The notes under the pieces are model-generated. The model saw only the letters and a program-made list of their open reading frames with translations, ran no database searches and was not told the DNA's origin. Shown here piece by piece: positions 1 through 10,176 of a DNA stretch of 64,000 nucleotides. The position numbers and the translations under genes are program-made. The stretch comes from Takakia lepidozioides (taxonomy: Eukaryota; Streptophyta; Takakiopsida; Takakiales; Takakiaceae). Numbering within the stretch: the first letter of the stretch is position 1; every line of letters begins with the position of its first letter. The stretch covers positions 51,751,053 through 51,815,052 of the forward strand of contig CM060732.1 in the NCBI GenBank assembly GCA_030704615.1, in the 5' to 3' direction.

Positions 1-284
1 CAAACACCAATGTCTGCACATCCAACAAAAGAGGGATCAACTCCGGGATCTAGTTTAGATACACCACAATATGAGGTGAATGCAATAGATTGATAACTTA
101 CACTTTGGCCCTCTGTTCGCAACCCCTGTGTATTGATGCAGAACCATTTTCTGAGGAGGACCGAGGTGACACTTTTCGGTGTCCATCTTGCCACCGCATT
201 CTCTGTGGTCTTCCCTCTTGTGGCAAGGACAACCACACATCCACCGTCATCCAGGAGCATCCCCGCCAGCCCAAACCCAGCTTT
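1..284. other. no supported gene; left edge
   Basis: I see no gene I can defend here. A plus-strand open frame (90-338) has a cysteine cluster, CPSCHRILCGLPSC, of two CxxC-like pairs, which could be a scrap of a zinc-binding transposon protein. It has no flanking support and lies opposite the minus-strand ORF that starts to its right. Confidence 0.3.
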
Positions 285-1085
285 CTAATAGTCATCAGTA
301 AACCTGTTCCAGGTGGGCACACCATCCAGGCCCTCTAGCAGCTCCCCATCTGGAATGTCGAGGAAAATCATATCGCAAGCTCTCTCCACCTCACCCCCCC
401 CCCGAGTGCTCTTGCAATCCGTGCTCACAGCCGTGAAGAATTCCGTCATGGCTTCAAAACCAGGGGTGTCTTTAGGCTCTGTACCGGCAGCCCTCTTTTT
501 GGCTTTCCCCTTCTGCTCCGCCAGAGACTTGCTGTGTGCCACCTTCTTTGCCCTGGCAGCCAGAGCATCAAGGGAGCTCTCATTGACGCATTGGATGATG
601 GTTGGGGGTTCTAGCTTTGGCCTGTGCGTAAACGTCACCGCCGAATACCGCCGTGTAGGCTCGCCCTCAAATGCCAACTTCTTGGCAGAGCCAGTCCCAC
701 TCCGAACTGACTTGGGAACCCGGACGACCGGTGACTTGGTAGCAGCAGCAGCAGTAGCAGGACCTTGAACAAAGTCGTCGTCCAAGTCACTCCCTTGGGT
801 CCCCTCCTGTGCCTCCTCCGGTGCCCCGATGGTTTTCTGTTTTTTGGGGGTTACTGTACTCCCCTGTTTCCTTGTCCTTCTCTTTTGGCCTTTATTCTTC
901 TCATTCAATTTCTCCTGAATTCCTGCCTGAGCAAGCTTTGCCGCTTTCCTGGAGTTCGCAAGCGCTTTTGCCTTTTTTGGACCCAGCGGAGGCAGCGGAG
1001 CCCGATTTCGTCGGGCCTCAGCATCCAGCTTCAATTGAAACTCGGATGGGTCGAGCGAGCCAGGAGTCCCTAGGGTGGCTGGCAC
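285..1085 (-). CDS. hypothetical basic, low-complexity protein
   Basis: A 266-residue open frame on the minus strand from an ATG at 1085. I do not recognise the family. The protein is rich in Lys, Arg, Ala and Thr. It has basic clusters around residues 40-85 (KGQKRRTRKQG, TPKKQK) that look like nuclear-localisation signals, an acidic patch (DLDDDF), and a Pro/Thr-rich middle. No zinc finger, catalytic motif or membrane segment is visible. The opposite strand is also open over much of this span, so GC-rich composition alone may explain part of the frame. Its 5' end abuts the palindromic tandem repeat at 1065-1323. It may be a protein of an unidentified mobile element or an exon of a decayed gene. 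Confidence 0.4.
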   Translation of the reverse strand: MPATLGTPGSLDPSEFQLKLDAEARRNRAPLPPLGPKKAKALANSRKAAKLAQAGIQEKLNEKNKGQKRRTRKQGSTVTPKKQKTIGAPEEAQEGTQGSDLDDDFVQGPATAAAATKSPVVRVPKSVRSGTGSAKKLAFEGEPTRRYSAVTFTHRPKLEPPTIIQCVNESSLDALAARAKKVAHSKSLAEQKGKAKKRAAGTEPKDTPGFEAMTEFFTAVSTDCKSTRGGGEVERACDMIFLDIPDGELLEGLDGVPTWNRFTDDY

Positions 1086-1323
1086 AGAAAACCGAAATTC
1101 GGCGCCATTTTTCCAGTTCTAGGCCCAGTCAGTTCTGGGACTTAGCCATTTTCGGGCCGGACCTGGGAAAATGGTGCCGAATTTCCAGTTCAGGGCTCCC
1201 AAAATGGCTAAGTCCCTAGCGTGGCTGGCACCGAAAACCGAAATTCGGCGCCATTTTTCTAGTTCTAGGCCCAGTCAGTTCCGCCCCAACCTGGGAAAAT
1301 GGTGCCGAATTTCCAGTTCAGGG
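1065..1323. repeat. two-copy tandem repeat of a palindromic unit
   Basis: The phrase AGTCCCTAG(G/C)GTGGCTGGC starts at 1065 and again at 1211, a period of 146 bp. Each copy has a left arm containing GAAATTCGGCGCCATTTTT and a right arm containing AAAATGGTGCCGAATTTCC, which are near-perfect reverse complements, so each copy can fold into a hairpin. Copy 1 has a further internal inverted pair, GGGACTTAGCCATTTT against AAAATGGCTAAGTCCC. Copy 2 has lost about 17 bp there. This resembles a duplicated foldback or MITE end, but no target duplication was found. Confidence 0.75.
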
Positions 1324-1517
1324 ACCTCATTCTGTGTTTTTCATGAATGCAGGTACTGCAAGTTCTCCCTTTTGGAGAAAGGTCACCTGTCCTTCGAGCC
1401 ACCATTCTTCCTGGCATGGAGGAACCCTGGGGCTGACTCCATGTACACTGACGTTATTGTGAAGGAGTGGCATTTGGAACATTTGCGTGATTGCCCTTGG
1501 TATGTGGACCTTCCGCA
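1324..1517. other. no recognised gene
   Basis: Both strands are open through this stretch. The plus-strand reading contains HECRYCKFSLLEKGHLSF, with a Cys-x2-Cys pair, but I do not recognise it. It runs straight into the truncated LTR that follows. Confidence 0.3.
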
Positions 1518-2310
1518 GAAATCTATCAAGTTCCATCCATTCATTCCACAGCTTCACTCAGGTCTCTCTACACAGTGTGAGTATGAAGTATGTATCAGAT
1601 TAATACCTATCAAGTATCAGGCTGAAGCCATGGAGTCTCTAATCTGTTCTACATTACAACTCTACTGCTTGCATTCATCAAGCATCATCAGATCGTTCTC
1701 CTCCTACTCCGTGCTCTCCCTCTTTTTACTCAGAGATGCGCTCTCCGCTTCATTTCCCCCCCAAGTGATGCCAGAAGTCCTCCAAGAAGTAGTCCCCCTA
1801 GACGTCCCCGCTCTTCGCTTTTTCTACCTACAAGCTGTTCTAACCGCTTTCCTAACTAACCATTATCTCTGTAGTACACGTTCCTTTTTCCCACCGTCGT
1901 TCCTTGCCAATGATAACTGTTCCCCAGCTGTGCCGAGCTGTAACTGGCTGTATCAGGCTGTGGCGGGCTGTGACTGGCTGTGTCGGGCTGTGTAGGGCTG
2001 TGCGAAGCTGTGGCGGCTGTGTCAGGCTGTGACTGGCTGTGTTGGACTGTGTCGGGCTGTGTCGAGCTGTGACTGGCTGTGCGACTGTGTCGGGCTGTGT
2101 CGGCTGTGTTAAGCTGTGACTGGCTGTGTGACTGTGACGGGCTGTGACGGCTGTGTCGGGCTGTGATGGACTGTGTTGGGCTGTGTATCTCCCCCCCTAA
2201 AGCCTGTTGCTGTCACCCCTAAGGCTCCTGTTGGTCTCAGTCTGTGTAAAAAATTAAGGGTACCCCACAGATCCCGTAAAAGCGTCTAAGTGCCAAGCAG
2301 CCCTCTAACA
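1518..2310 (-). repeat. truncated solo LTR, Ty3/gypsy family A
   Basis: The sequence around 1540-1690 (CCACAGCTTCACTCAG, then CTCTACACAGTGTG) and around 2205-2310 (GTCACCCCTAAGGCTCCTG, then CTCTAACA) matches the family A LTRs at 41003-41947 and 51430-52464 in the same orientation. The first part of the LTR, beginning TGTCGCGCGG, is missing. Between about 1930 and 2190 lies an array of short CTGTGACTGG / CTGTGTCGGG units, as in the other A LTRs. No internal element sequence follows 2310, so this is a solo LTR that was later truncated. Confidence 0.88.
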
Positions 2311-2514
2311 GGAGGCAAGCTCCACATGGGAGGTACCAGGCCAGTTGTGCTATGGTCTAGAGTTGGTTTCTGCTATTGCATGTATTTTTCCAGGGTTTAG
2401 ACTTGATACAACATGGTACCTTGCATGGGTGGGAGTGACTGAGCTGTTGGGGTGGGCAAAATTCTGACAAACACACTTTCATTTGTGACAGTGAACCCTA
2501 AACAGTCATGGAGT
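2311..2514. other. no recognised feature
   Basis: I see nothing identifiable between the truncated LTR and the PDF-like fragment. Confidence 0.3.
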
Positions 2515-3125
2515 TGTGGCCTGCATACTTTTCTGACCCTAGTCAATGGTGGCCCAATTGTGGCAAAAAGGTGAATGCATGTTGGATTATAGAGAGTAGC
2601 AGATGCAATTGAGCATAGGAACTAGTGTGAGAAGTTGAGTTGGGTGTTTCCTAGAACAAATATAGGCTGTTATTGTCAGTTGCTACCAGCAAGGCAAAGA
2701 TGTATGCATGATTTGTGAGAGGCATGGATAGCTGAAGGAGCAGGGATAGAGTGTGGGTCCAGATTCATCCAAGAGGGCCACATTTCAAGCACAACATTGC
2801 CTATGATTCCTTGTGGAAGGATTGGTACAAGAAACCTGCATGGGTAGATGGTCAACTGGAAGCCGCAGCAGCAGGGGCACAATGGTAAAATCAGGCGATG
2901 AGGGCACATTCTTCAACACATTTCACCCTGTTTTTCCCCCTTATCACAATCGGCCCTAAATTTCCATGTTGAATTATGCAAGTTAGCTGGTTGAGTGAAT
3001 CTTTGATAGATTGGAGTGACTTTGACATGATACTGCCAATGTGACAACAGGAAAGTATCCAAAAACAGGTACAAGAGATGAGGAGAAGGTGTGGAATGAA
3101 TACTTTTATGATCCAGTCAAGTTTA
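2515..3125 (+). pseudogene. decayed PDF-like motif region, copy 1
   Basis: Pieces of one conserved protein motif can be read here in broken frames. YFSDPSQWW lies near 2527-2555. KHNIAYDSLWKDWYKKPAW and VDGQLEAAAAGAQW lie at about 2785-2890 and end at a TAA. A later VWNEYFYDP lies near 3088-3118. Blocks of the form DPxQWWDN followed by a KHK..LW..P.WV block resemble the PDF motif of plant organellar single-strand DNA-binding (OSB-type) proteins, and similar text occurs beside PPR domains in seed-free plants. That family link is from memory and tentative. Two more copies lie at 6506-7110. The frames are broken, so no product is expected. Confidence 0.5.
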
Positions 3126-3330
3126 GGGAGTGTTCAACACCATGGCTGAACAAGATGTGGTGTCGTGGAGCGCGATGCTTGCAGGATGTGCACAGCAGTG
3201 AAGTGGGATGGAGCCTTTGGAGACCTATCATGACCAAATGATGGGGGAAGGGATGAAGCCCGACCACAACACATTTGTGTGCGTTTGCAGTGCGTGTGCA
3301 AGCCTGACAGCTCTGGAAAAGGGAAGAGGT
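3126..3330 (+). pseudogene. PPR protein fragment (PLS class)
   Basis: The plus strand reads FNTMAEQDVVSWSAMLAGCA (about 3133-3192), the S/P motif of a plant PLS-class pentatricopeptide protein. A TGA follows, and after a one-base shift comes the L motif (METYHDQM-type helix, KPDHNTFVCVCSACASLTAL, then EKGR). PPR proteins bind organellar RNA. Here the stop and the shift break the frame, and the text runs into the tandem array at 3331. I take this as the single-copy seed from which the array was amplified. Confidence 0.75.
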
Positions 3331-5020
3331 CCATGGTTTCATTGTCAAAGCTGGAATTGTATTTGACGTGATTCTGAACAATGCCCTCGTGGACATGTAT
3401 GCCAAATGTGGGAGCATCAAGGGCAAGCCTGCCAGCTCTGGAAAAGGGAAGATCGGGTCCATGGTTTCATTGTCAAAGCTTGCATTGTACCTGATTGTGA
3501 TTCTGGACAATGCCCTCGTGGACATGTATGCCAAATGTGTTAGCATGAAGGGCAAGCCTGCCAGCTCTGGGAAAGGGAAGATCAGGTCTATGGTTTCATT
3601 GTCAAAGCTTGCATTGTACCTGATTGTGATTCTGGACAATGCCCTCGTGGACATGTATGCCAAATGTGGAAGCATCAATGGCAAGCCTGCCAGCTCTGGA
3701 AAAGGTTCCGATGAGGTCCATGGTTTCATTGTCAAAGCTGGAATTGTACCTGATTGTGATTGTGGACAATGCCCTCGTGGACAAGTATGCCAAATGTGGG
3801 AGCATCAAGGGCAAGCCTGGCAGCTCTGGAAAAGGGAAGAGGTCCATCGTTTCATTGTCAAAGCTGGAATTATACCTGATGTGATTCGAGACAATGCCCT
3901 CGTGGACATGTATGCCAAATGTTTCAGCATGAAGGGCAAGCCTGGCAGCTCTGGAAAAGGGAAGATCGGGTCCATGGTTTCATTGTCAAAGCTGGAATTG
4001 TACCTGATGTGATTCTGGACAATGCCCTCGTCGACATGTATGCCAAACTTGTTAGCATGAAGGGCAAGCCTGGCAGCTCTGGAAAAGGGAAGATTAGGTC
4101 CATGCTTTAGGGATACCAAATGTGGGAGCATCAAGGGCAAGCCTGCCAGCTCTGGAAAAGGGAAGATCAGGTCCGTGGTTTCATTGTGTAAGCTGGAATT
4201 GTACCTGATTGTGATTCTGGACAATGCCCTCGTGGACATGTATGCCAAATGTGGGAGCATGAAGGGCAAGCCTGCCAGCTCTGGGAAAGGGAAGATCAGG
4301 TCTATGGTTTCATTGTCAAAGCTTGCATTGTACCTGATTGTGATTCTGGACAATGCCCTCGTGGACATGTATACCAAACGTGGAAGCATCAATGGCAAGC
4401 CTGCCATTTCTGGAAAAGGTTCCGATGAGGTCCATGGTTTCATTGTCAAAGCTGGAATTGTACCTGATTGTGATTCTGGACAATGCCCTCGTGGACATGT
4501 ATGCCAAATGTGGGAGCATCAAGGGCAAGCCTGGCAGCTCTGGAAAAAGGAAGAGGTCCATGGTTTCATTGTCAAAGCTGGAATTATACCTGATGTGATT
4601 CTGGACAATGCCCTCGTGGACATGTATGCCAAATGTGTCAGCATGAAGGGCAAGCTGGCAGCTCTGGAAAAGGGAAGAGGTCCATGGTTTCATTGTCAAA
4701 GCTGGAATTGTACCTGATGTGATTCTGAACAATGCCCTCGTGGACATGTACGCCAAATGTGGGAGCATCAAGGGCAAGCCTGCCAGCTCTGGAAAATGGA
4801 AGATCAGGTCTATGGTTTCCTTGTCAAAGCTTGCATTGTACCTGATTGTGATTCTGGACAATGCCCTCGTGGACATGTATGCCAAACGTGGGAGCATCAA
4901 TGGCAAGCCTGGCAGCTCTGGAAAAGGTTCCGATCAGGTCCATGGTTTCATTGTCAAAGCTGGAATTGTACCTAATGTGATTCTGGACAATGCCCTCGTC
5001 GACATGTATCCAGATTCTAA
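3331..5020 (+). repeat. tandem array of a 43-codon PPR segment
   Basis: The phrase encoding NALVDMYAKCGS recurs 13 times, with the ATGCCCTCGT start at 3381, 3510, 3639, 3769, 3894, 4022, 4224, 4353, 4483, 4608, 4732, 4861 and 4990. Most spacings are 124-130 bp. Each unit covers one PPR piece, roughly ALEKGR-VHGFIVKAGIVPDV-ILDNALVDMYAKCGSI. Spacings of 124, 125, 128 and 130 are not multiples of three, so the frame changes from unit to unit and no full-length protein is encoded. A variant unit with INGKP and a GSDEVHG tail recurs in units 3, 8 and 12, which shows that blocks of several units were also copied. The array ends near 5010 in non-PPR text. Confidence 0.9.
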
Positions 5021-5570
5021 ACGAGCTGGCAAAGAAAAACTACAAGTCCCACAGCCCTCTACATGCAGACCCCATAACCCTAATAACCTTTTTGAACTTT
5101 TAAATTCTCTAAACAAAAGTCTATGTGTTATGTCGTCCAAGGCATGTTGAATAGAGGTGGAAGTCATTTCATCCATCTATCTTCCACCTGGATGGTCAAT
5201 GTGCCACGCCATATAGCTGCCCCAAATTCCTGTAGGACATCTCACACTAACCTCACACTCCATGACTCATTTCACACTCATGTCAAATACCCCATATGCA
5301 TTATCTTGGTCAACACCCGTTGACCGTATGGGTGTCATTCGAGTGTGAAATTTGTAACACCATGTGGGTTTTCCTACAATGGTCCATATCACACCTTGCC
5401 TCCTCTCACATGGGTGTAAGAGGAGCTGTTCAAGTGCCAGGTGTGAACTATGGGTGGTGTTGGAAAAACCGGTTTCTGTAGTAGTGCATGTTCTGCTTGT
5501 GTCCGCCTTTGCAATCGATGGGCAGTAGGAGGGATCATCTTGGCGAGTGAGTGAGACTCGTCAGGAAATG
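5021..5570. other. no supported gene
   Basis: Unique-looking intergenic sequence after the PPR array. The open frames are short and lack any recognisable motif. Confidence 0.4.
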
Positions 5571-6151
5571 GAGACAGACATAGAGAGTCCAGAAGTTACA
5601 CCATGGCGCAAGCCTACAGCGAGGGAGGTAGAACGAGCAAAGCGTCAAGTGGAGAACAAGGCATTCTTCGCACGACTGAAGATCTACGACATTGCAAAGA
5701 GGTTCGAACTTCCGTTTTTTTCATATCCCCTACCTAGCCCTAGCCATGAAACCGCATTAAAAGCTCCAAACCTGCAGAGAGGATATGTTAGGGTTTTGCA
5801 GCTGCTGACTTTGTCTTTCTTCTTCTTTGCAGCGTCGAAGAGAGCTTGAGTCGCCTGTTGAGGAAATCCTCAAACACACATGTCCTCCTCGCCAAAGTCA
5901 CAGAGTTCAACTCCTGCACTCTGCAATGTCACAACGGGAGAAAAGAGGTAGAGCAAGACGAGGAAGCGCAGGTTCAAGCGGAGTCAGACACAGAGGAGGC
6001 ACGAGAGCAAGAATTGCAGCGAGACCAAGATTATGCCGCACATGAAGACTTGAATGAGACCAACTCGGAGTCAGAGATGGAAACGATGAAAGAAGCCCCA
6101 ACAAAGACAAAGCGTGCAAAGCACCCTGCAAACTCCCCAACCCATCAGCAG
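5571..6151 (+). CDS. hypothetical two-exon acidic protein
   Basis: A tentative spliced model. Exon 1 runs 5571-5713 (ATG, METDIESPEVTPWRKP and onward) and ends in phase 2 before a GT. A pyrimidine-rich tract and TTTGCAG at 5826-5832 give an acceptor. Exon 2 (5833-6151) continues in frame with VEESLSRLLRKSSNTHVLLA and then a long Glu/Asp/Gln-rich segment, ending before a CAG/GTTTGC donor. The first 50 residues are basic and helical, the rest acidic. I do not recognise the protein, and further exons are not visible. The matching splice phases are the main support. It could equally be part of a mobile element. Confidence 0.35.
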
Positions 6152-6272
6152 GTTTGCGATCTGCACCAAAGTTCTATCTCCATGTGCATATGAAAAGGCA
6201 GTGAGGGTAAGAAACAATTGCAGCAAGGTTGTTGGGCATGAGTCTTGCATATGAATTTGGGTGGGAAAAGGC

Positions 6273-6500
6273 TCACTGGAATGTCAACTCCAGTTGCCTG
6301 CTTTCTAGCTTGGTCTCAGTCCACTGCACTTGGTCACCTCTTGTCTTGTTATTCAAGGTCAAAAGCTGAAGCTCTTCCAGACAGTTAATTAACCGTCTGC
6401 CATTAGAATTCAGCTCGTCCTCACCAGAAGACCCAATGATATCGTCCTGATGGAGCCCTTTGCCCACTTGGGCATTGAAGTCACCTTGCAATAGCACCAC
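6273..6500 (-). pseudogene. LINE endonuclease domain fragment
   Basis: The 75-residue minus-strand frame starts MVLLQGDFNAQVG and continues through NSNGRRLINCLEEL and LNNKTR. GDFNAxVG followed by NGxxLxxxxxxxxLxxxNT is the classic core of the AP-endonuclease (EEP superfamily) domain of non-LTR retrotransposons. Only this central slice remains, about a third of the domain. The N-terminal catalytic part and the reverse transcriptase are absent. It is a dead fragment. Confidence 0.8.
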
Positions 6501-6505
6501 AGAGA

Positions 6506-7110
6506 TGAAGAGAAGCTTTGGAATGAGACACTTTTCTGACCCCAGTCAATGGTGGGACAATGTGGGTGGATGGTCAACTGGAAACAGCAGCGGTAGCAGT
6601 GCAGTTGATAGAGCACGACACTGCTGATGAAGGTACCTTCTTCAACACATTTCAGCCTGAGGGCACCTTCTGGTTTGACCTATTTCAGCCTGTTTTTCCC
6701 TCTCATCAGACTCAGCCCTGAAGCATATGTATTGAATTCTGTAAGTTAGCACGTTGGGTGGATCTGCGGTGCTTTGGAGTGACTTTGCAAGTTATTGTCG
6801 AGGTGGCAGCATGACAGTACCTAAAAAAAGATAACAGAGATGGAGAGAAGCTTTCAAGGAATGAATACTTTTCTGACCCCAGTCAGTGGTGGGACAATGT
6901 GAGTAGATGGTCAACTGGAAATAGCAGCGGCAGCAGCGCAATTGATAGAACAAGGGACTACTAATGAAGGTACCTTCTTCAACACATTTCAGCCTATTTT
7001 TCCCTGTTATCAGAGTCGTCCCTGAATTTCCAGATGGCCGGATTCCAAGCTCCAGATTACCTATGATTCCATGTGGAAGGATAGCTACAAGAAACCTCCA
7101 AAATGACCCA
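6506..7110 (+). pseudogene. decayed PDF-like motif, two tandem copies
   Basis: Two direct copies about 340 bp apart begin at about 6506 and 6840. Both carry a frame for (N)EYFSDPSQWWDN or MRHFSDPSQWWDN followed by WSTGNSSGSSA, then a shared block beginning GAAGGTACCTTCTTCAACAC. The second copy adds YDSMWKDSYKKPP near 7057-7098 before a TGA. The same blocks occur in the copy at 2515-3125. Stops and shifts break every copy. The copies look like duplicated exon-plus-intron sequence of a PDF-motif gene. Confidence 0.5.
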
Positions 7111-7325
7111 AGTTCTCAAGAGCTCACAAGAAACAAGAACACATTTGGTTATCTTTGGAGAAGAAGCCAGGTATCCCCCTTGCTGATTTGTCCGACTTTT
7201 ACTGTCCAATCGGATGATTGCATTGTGGAGGCTTTGAAAACTGGATTTCTAGAAGCGCAACTTTTATGCCATAAACTTGGGATGAAACCAAACAAAGCGA
7301 CAAACTTGGATTGGTGGAATGAGCC

Positions 7326-8007
7326 ATGGAGGCTGAGCTATTAACAAGCATGGAAGAGGAGGGTGATGATGTCGATGCCATAGATTCTATTTGTCCTCTT
7401 AATGCAGACACACATATTCAAAATGAGGTCGTGGAAGATGAATTGGTGTGCGGGCCTTCGTATTCAATGGAGGATGTTTTGTGCCAACCTTTGGATGATC
7501 ATGCGGAAGAGGTACTTGTTCAAAGTGAATTGACACATACTCTGGATGCTGTCATTGATGAGTTTGAACAAGAGAAAGATGGATCGAAGGCGGTGGTTCC
7601 ATTTGTCAAAGTAGACGGGAAGACCATATTCAAAAGCACTTTGGTTAGCCAACTCAATGGCAACCCTACTCTATCCAAGGATAGATTGACACAAGTAAGA
7701 AGTGCATCGATGTTGTTTTGCCGAGAAAACAAACCAACTACCAGCAACAAAGCCACGAGCTTGGGATTGGGTTCGGATTGTGCTGTATTTTTTTGTTGAT
7801 GAGGAGACTGCGATCCAAACTACAAACAGGAAAGGCAGACCAAGGAAAACCTACAGAGGAGCAACCAAAGGCACTTGGTATTTGGGCAGGGTTCAAAGAA
7901 TGCGGAAGAAAATCAATAAGCGGTTTGTAGAATGTAGGGATTCTGTTGATTTATTGGAGCGTCCTTCTCATATGGAGATTGGGTTAGCATGGTACCAATT
8001 TTTTTGA
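7326..8007 (+). CDS. hypothetical acidic protein with AT-hook-like tail
   Basis: A 157-residue frame (7326-7799) is acidic at first. It then carries a conserved-looking stretch, FVKVDGKTIFKSTLVSQLNG and NPTLSKDRLTQVRS. It stops at 7799, but another frame continues past that point to 8007 with RKGRPRK, which matches an AT-hook core, and a basic helix (RVQRMRKKINKRF). The simplest reading is one gene with a frameshift between about 7700 and 7799, or an unseen splice. I do not recognise the family. No catalytic motif is visible. It may be a DNA-binding protein of a mobile element. Confidence 0.4.
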
Positions 8008-8470
8008 GGAGGGGTCTATACGTACGATTTGACGGATAACATGATAGTTGATTTGGATTCCATTATCGCGTTAGCATGTTTAAAGTACAATGTCAAGTCA
8101 AACACATATGTACTTGATGCAAATGACCGAAAAGTCTTTGACAACTTTATCAAAGGCAATTTTTTTTAAAATTAATTTGTTAGATTTTATTATGTTTTAA
8201 ATGAATAAATTCGATATAATATAAAAACATACATATACATATTGGAGGGTTATTTTTAATGACGGAAAATGAGAATATACATACAGAAGGGGGTACTTTT
8301 TAACAATTGTAAATTTTTGTATATTTACAGGAGGGGGTTTTATAATCTTCAAAAAGTATGTACAGAGGGGGTATAAATTATCCAAGGATCCGTATATAGG
8401 GGGTTTTTTTATTAGGCGACGAACGCACGTGATACGCACAGTTTATAAAGAGTGCACCCCCTAGGCTAAC
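8008..8470. other. AT-rich stretch with degenerate direct repeats
   Basis: No gene. Between about 8240 and 8410 a phrase of the type ACAGAGGGGGTTTTTTAA recurs five times at intervals of roughly 33-45 bp (G-runs near 8245, 8286, 8331, 8364 and 8400). Confidence 0.45.
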
Positions 8471-10040
8471 CCCCCTCTCCACAAGGTAACCGGGTAGAGA
8501 ACCTGATGCGGCTTATGGTTTGGAATACTAGGTTCCTAACATAGCCCATACCTGCATCTATTCGCGGCCTTCCGTGGCTCCAACCGCCACGACTCCTCAT
8601 GGCCTGCCCTAGGTGCTCGTTGGCCACGGGCTGCCCCATGATACCCCGTGGTACCATGCCCACGAGCCTTCATGGCCCGCCATCCCCATGATCTGATCAC
8701 CGTGCCCACCCGTTGTGTCCGCACCACGGCTTCCAACGGTCACGGTCAACGGTCATGACCTGGGTTAGTGGTATCTCGTGATACTGCCCAATGGCCCATC
8801 ACGGCCATTATTCCCTGCGTTCCCTGGAACTCCCAACGAGTTCCCATGCGTTCCCGAGCTGGGGTTTGCTCCTGCACCTGCTACCGATGAGCTATGGCTT
8901 CTGCGGAGCCATCAACCCCGTCGCCCTGCACTCCTGAGCTCTCATGGCCCACTAGAAGCGCCCCCAACTCAACAAGCAAGCCATATGCTGCCCCACAAGC
9001 TCCATTTTCTCCATGAAGCTTACAAAAACAAATCTGAAAATACACACATTTATAAACTTGGTGCACATGCACTTCTCATGCATATTCCCTAGCTCTAGGA
9101 CGCCTCGCTGTTGCCCTTCCAGCCCCGCTCTTGCCACTCCAAGAGCCCTTACACTGCTAAGTTTCAGATTGAAACTCCAACTCAACACATGTTTCATCAG
9201 TGCACTGATTTGCACGCAAGAGGGACCAGCCCCTTCTCTTCACTCATACCTCTTCATGAGCTTGGAACTGAAGCTCCCAACGGGCTGCGATGCATCCTCT
9301 TGCAGCTCCACTATTCGGCTGCTCCTCATCTACCCGCAACAACTGATTTCGGGCAGAAATACCTGGAGCTGATCATACCATCTCCAACTTGCAACATCTT
9401 AGCTTCCCATGCGCAGCCCACATTCTTGCAGCTCCTTAACTCGGCTTGCAACTGAAGCAGACGACCACCAGTTCGCCCACTTGTGGCCAACATATCCTCC
9501 GTTTCACACTAGAACCGCATACTTAGTTGCCATAGGGTTGAGCTATGCAACACTGACTGCCTCTCTATCCATTGCAAACTTACAACCTGTTCGCCTTCGC
9601 GCTCTATCCGCTTTGGATAGGCTCATGCACGGATCCCTGCACTCTAGGCTAAACCGCTTTTCATGATCTGAAAACATAAGTGCTACAACTAACTCAAACC
9701 TGGTACTCGGGTGATAAAGAAATGAATGATACAAGCACACAAGCTCTCTCAAACTCACATACTTGCACATGAAAACATCACTAATATATTAAGTCAAGCC
9801 AAGTGCACCCCACGCCATGGGGAATCCATACTACGGCGCCATAGCTAGACGCGGTGAGGCTCAACTCGAGAAAGATGAGCCTACCACGATCTGCCGTGTA
9901 GATAACAACGCTAGGTGCCCAAACATGTATTGGCCCCTGGATTGACACTTGGGTCAATCCCAAATGTCAATATATAAAAGCTAGCTATTTCCTAGCTAAC
10001 TTCACACTAGTGGTGAAATAACTTGACAAATTCTTAATGT
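8471..10040. other. no supported gene
   Basis: GC-richer, unique-looking sequence with only short, motif-free open frames. A TATA-like TATATAAAAG lies at about 9970, upstream of a short palindrome (CACACTAGTGGTG), and could belong to a decayed LTR or promoter. I could not pair it with a second LTR. Confidence 0.35.
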
Positions 10041-10053
10041 CACTGTAAATGTA

Positions 10054-10176
10054 GCGACCGCCAATGCTGGCGGTCGTTTATTTATTTTATTTATGGAAAA
10101 TGGAGCGACCGCCAATTCTCGCGGCCGCTTATTTTGTTTTTCGGAAAACAGAGCGACCGCCAAGTGGGCAGTCGGT
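10054..10176. repeat. left hairpin array (3 units)
   Basis: Three inverted repeats of the form GCGACCGCCA-loop-TGGCGGTCGY lie at 10054-10076, 10104-10129 and 10153-10176, about 50 bp apart. They match the array at 13119-13760. Confidence 0.85.

Noticed and set aside
1171-1995. A 274-residue plus-strand frame
   Set aside because: It runs from the palindromic repeat through unknown sequence into the truncated LTR and its short-repeat array, so it is a chance joining of unrelated pieces.
1930-2190. CTGTGACTGG-type repeats as an independent microsatellite locus
   Set aside because: The same array occurs at the same place within all family A LTRs, so it belongs to the LTR.
3106-4906. Long minus-strand frames over the PPR array
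   Set aside because: They repeat with the array and are antisense shadows of the PPR units, with no independent motif.
3331-5020. Regular repeat spacing as a CRISPR-like array or a functional multi-PPR gene
   Set aside because: The units are contiguous, have no unique spacers and encode broken PPR text. Spacings are often not multiples of three, so neither reading holds.
8778-9092. A 104-residue plus-strand frame rich in Pro and Leu
   Set aside because: Motif-free, overlapped by open frames on the other strand in GC-rich DNA, with no splice or neighbour support.
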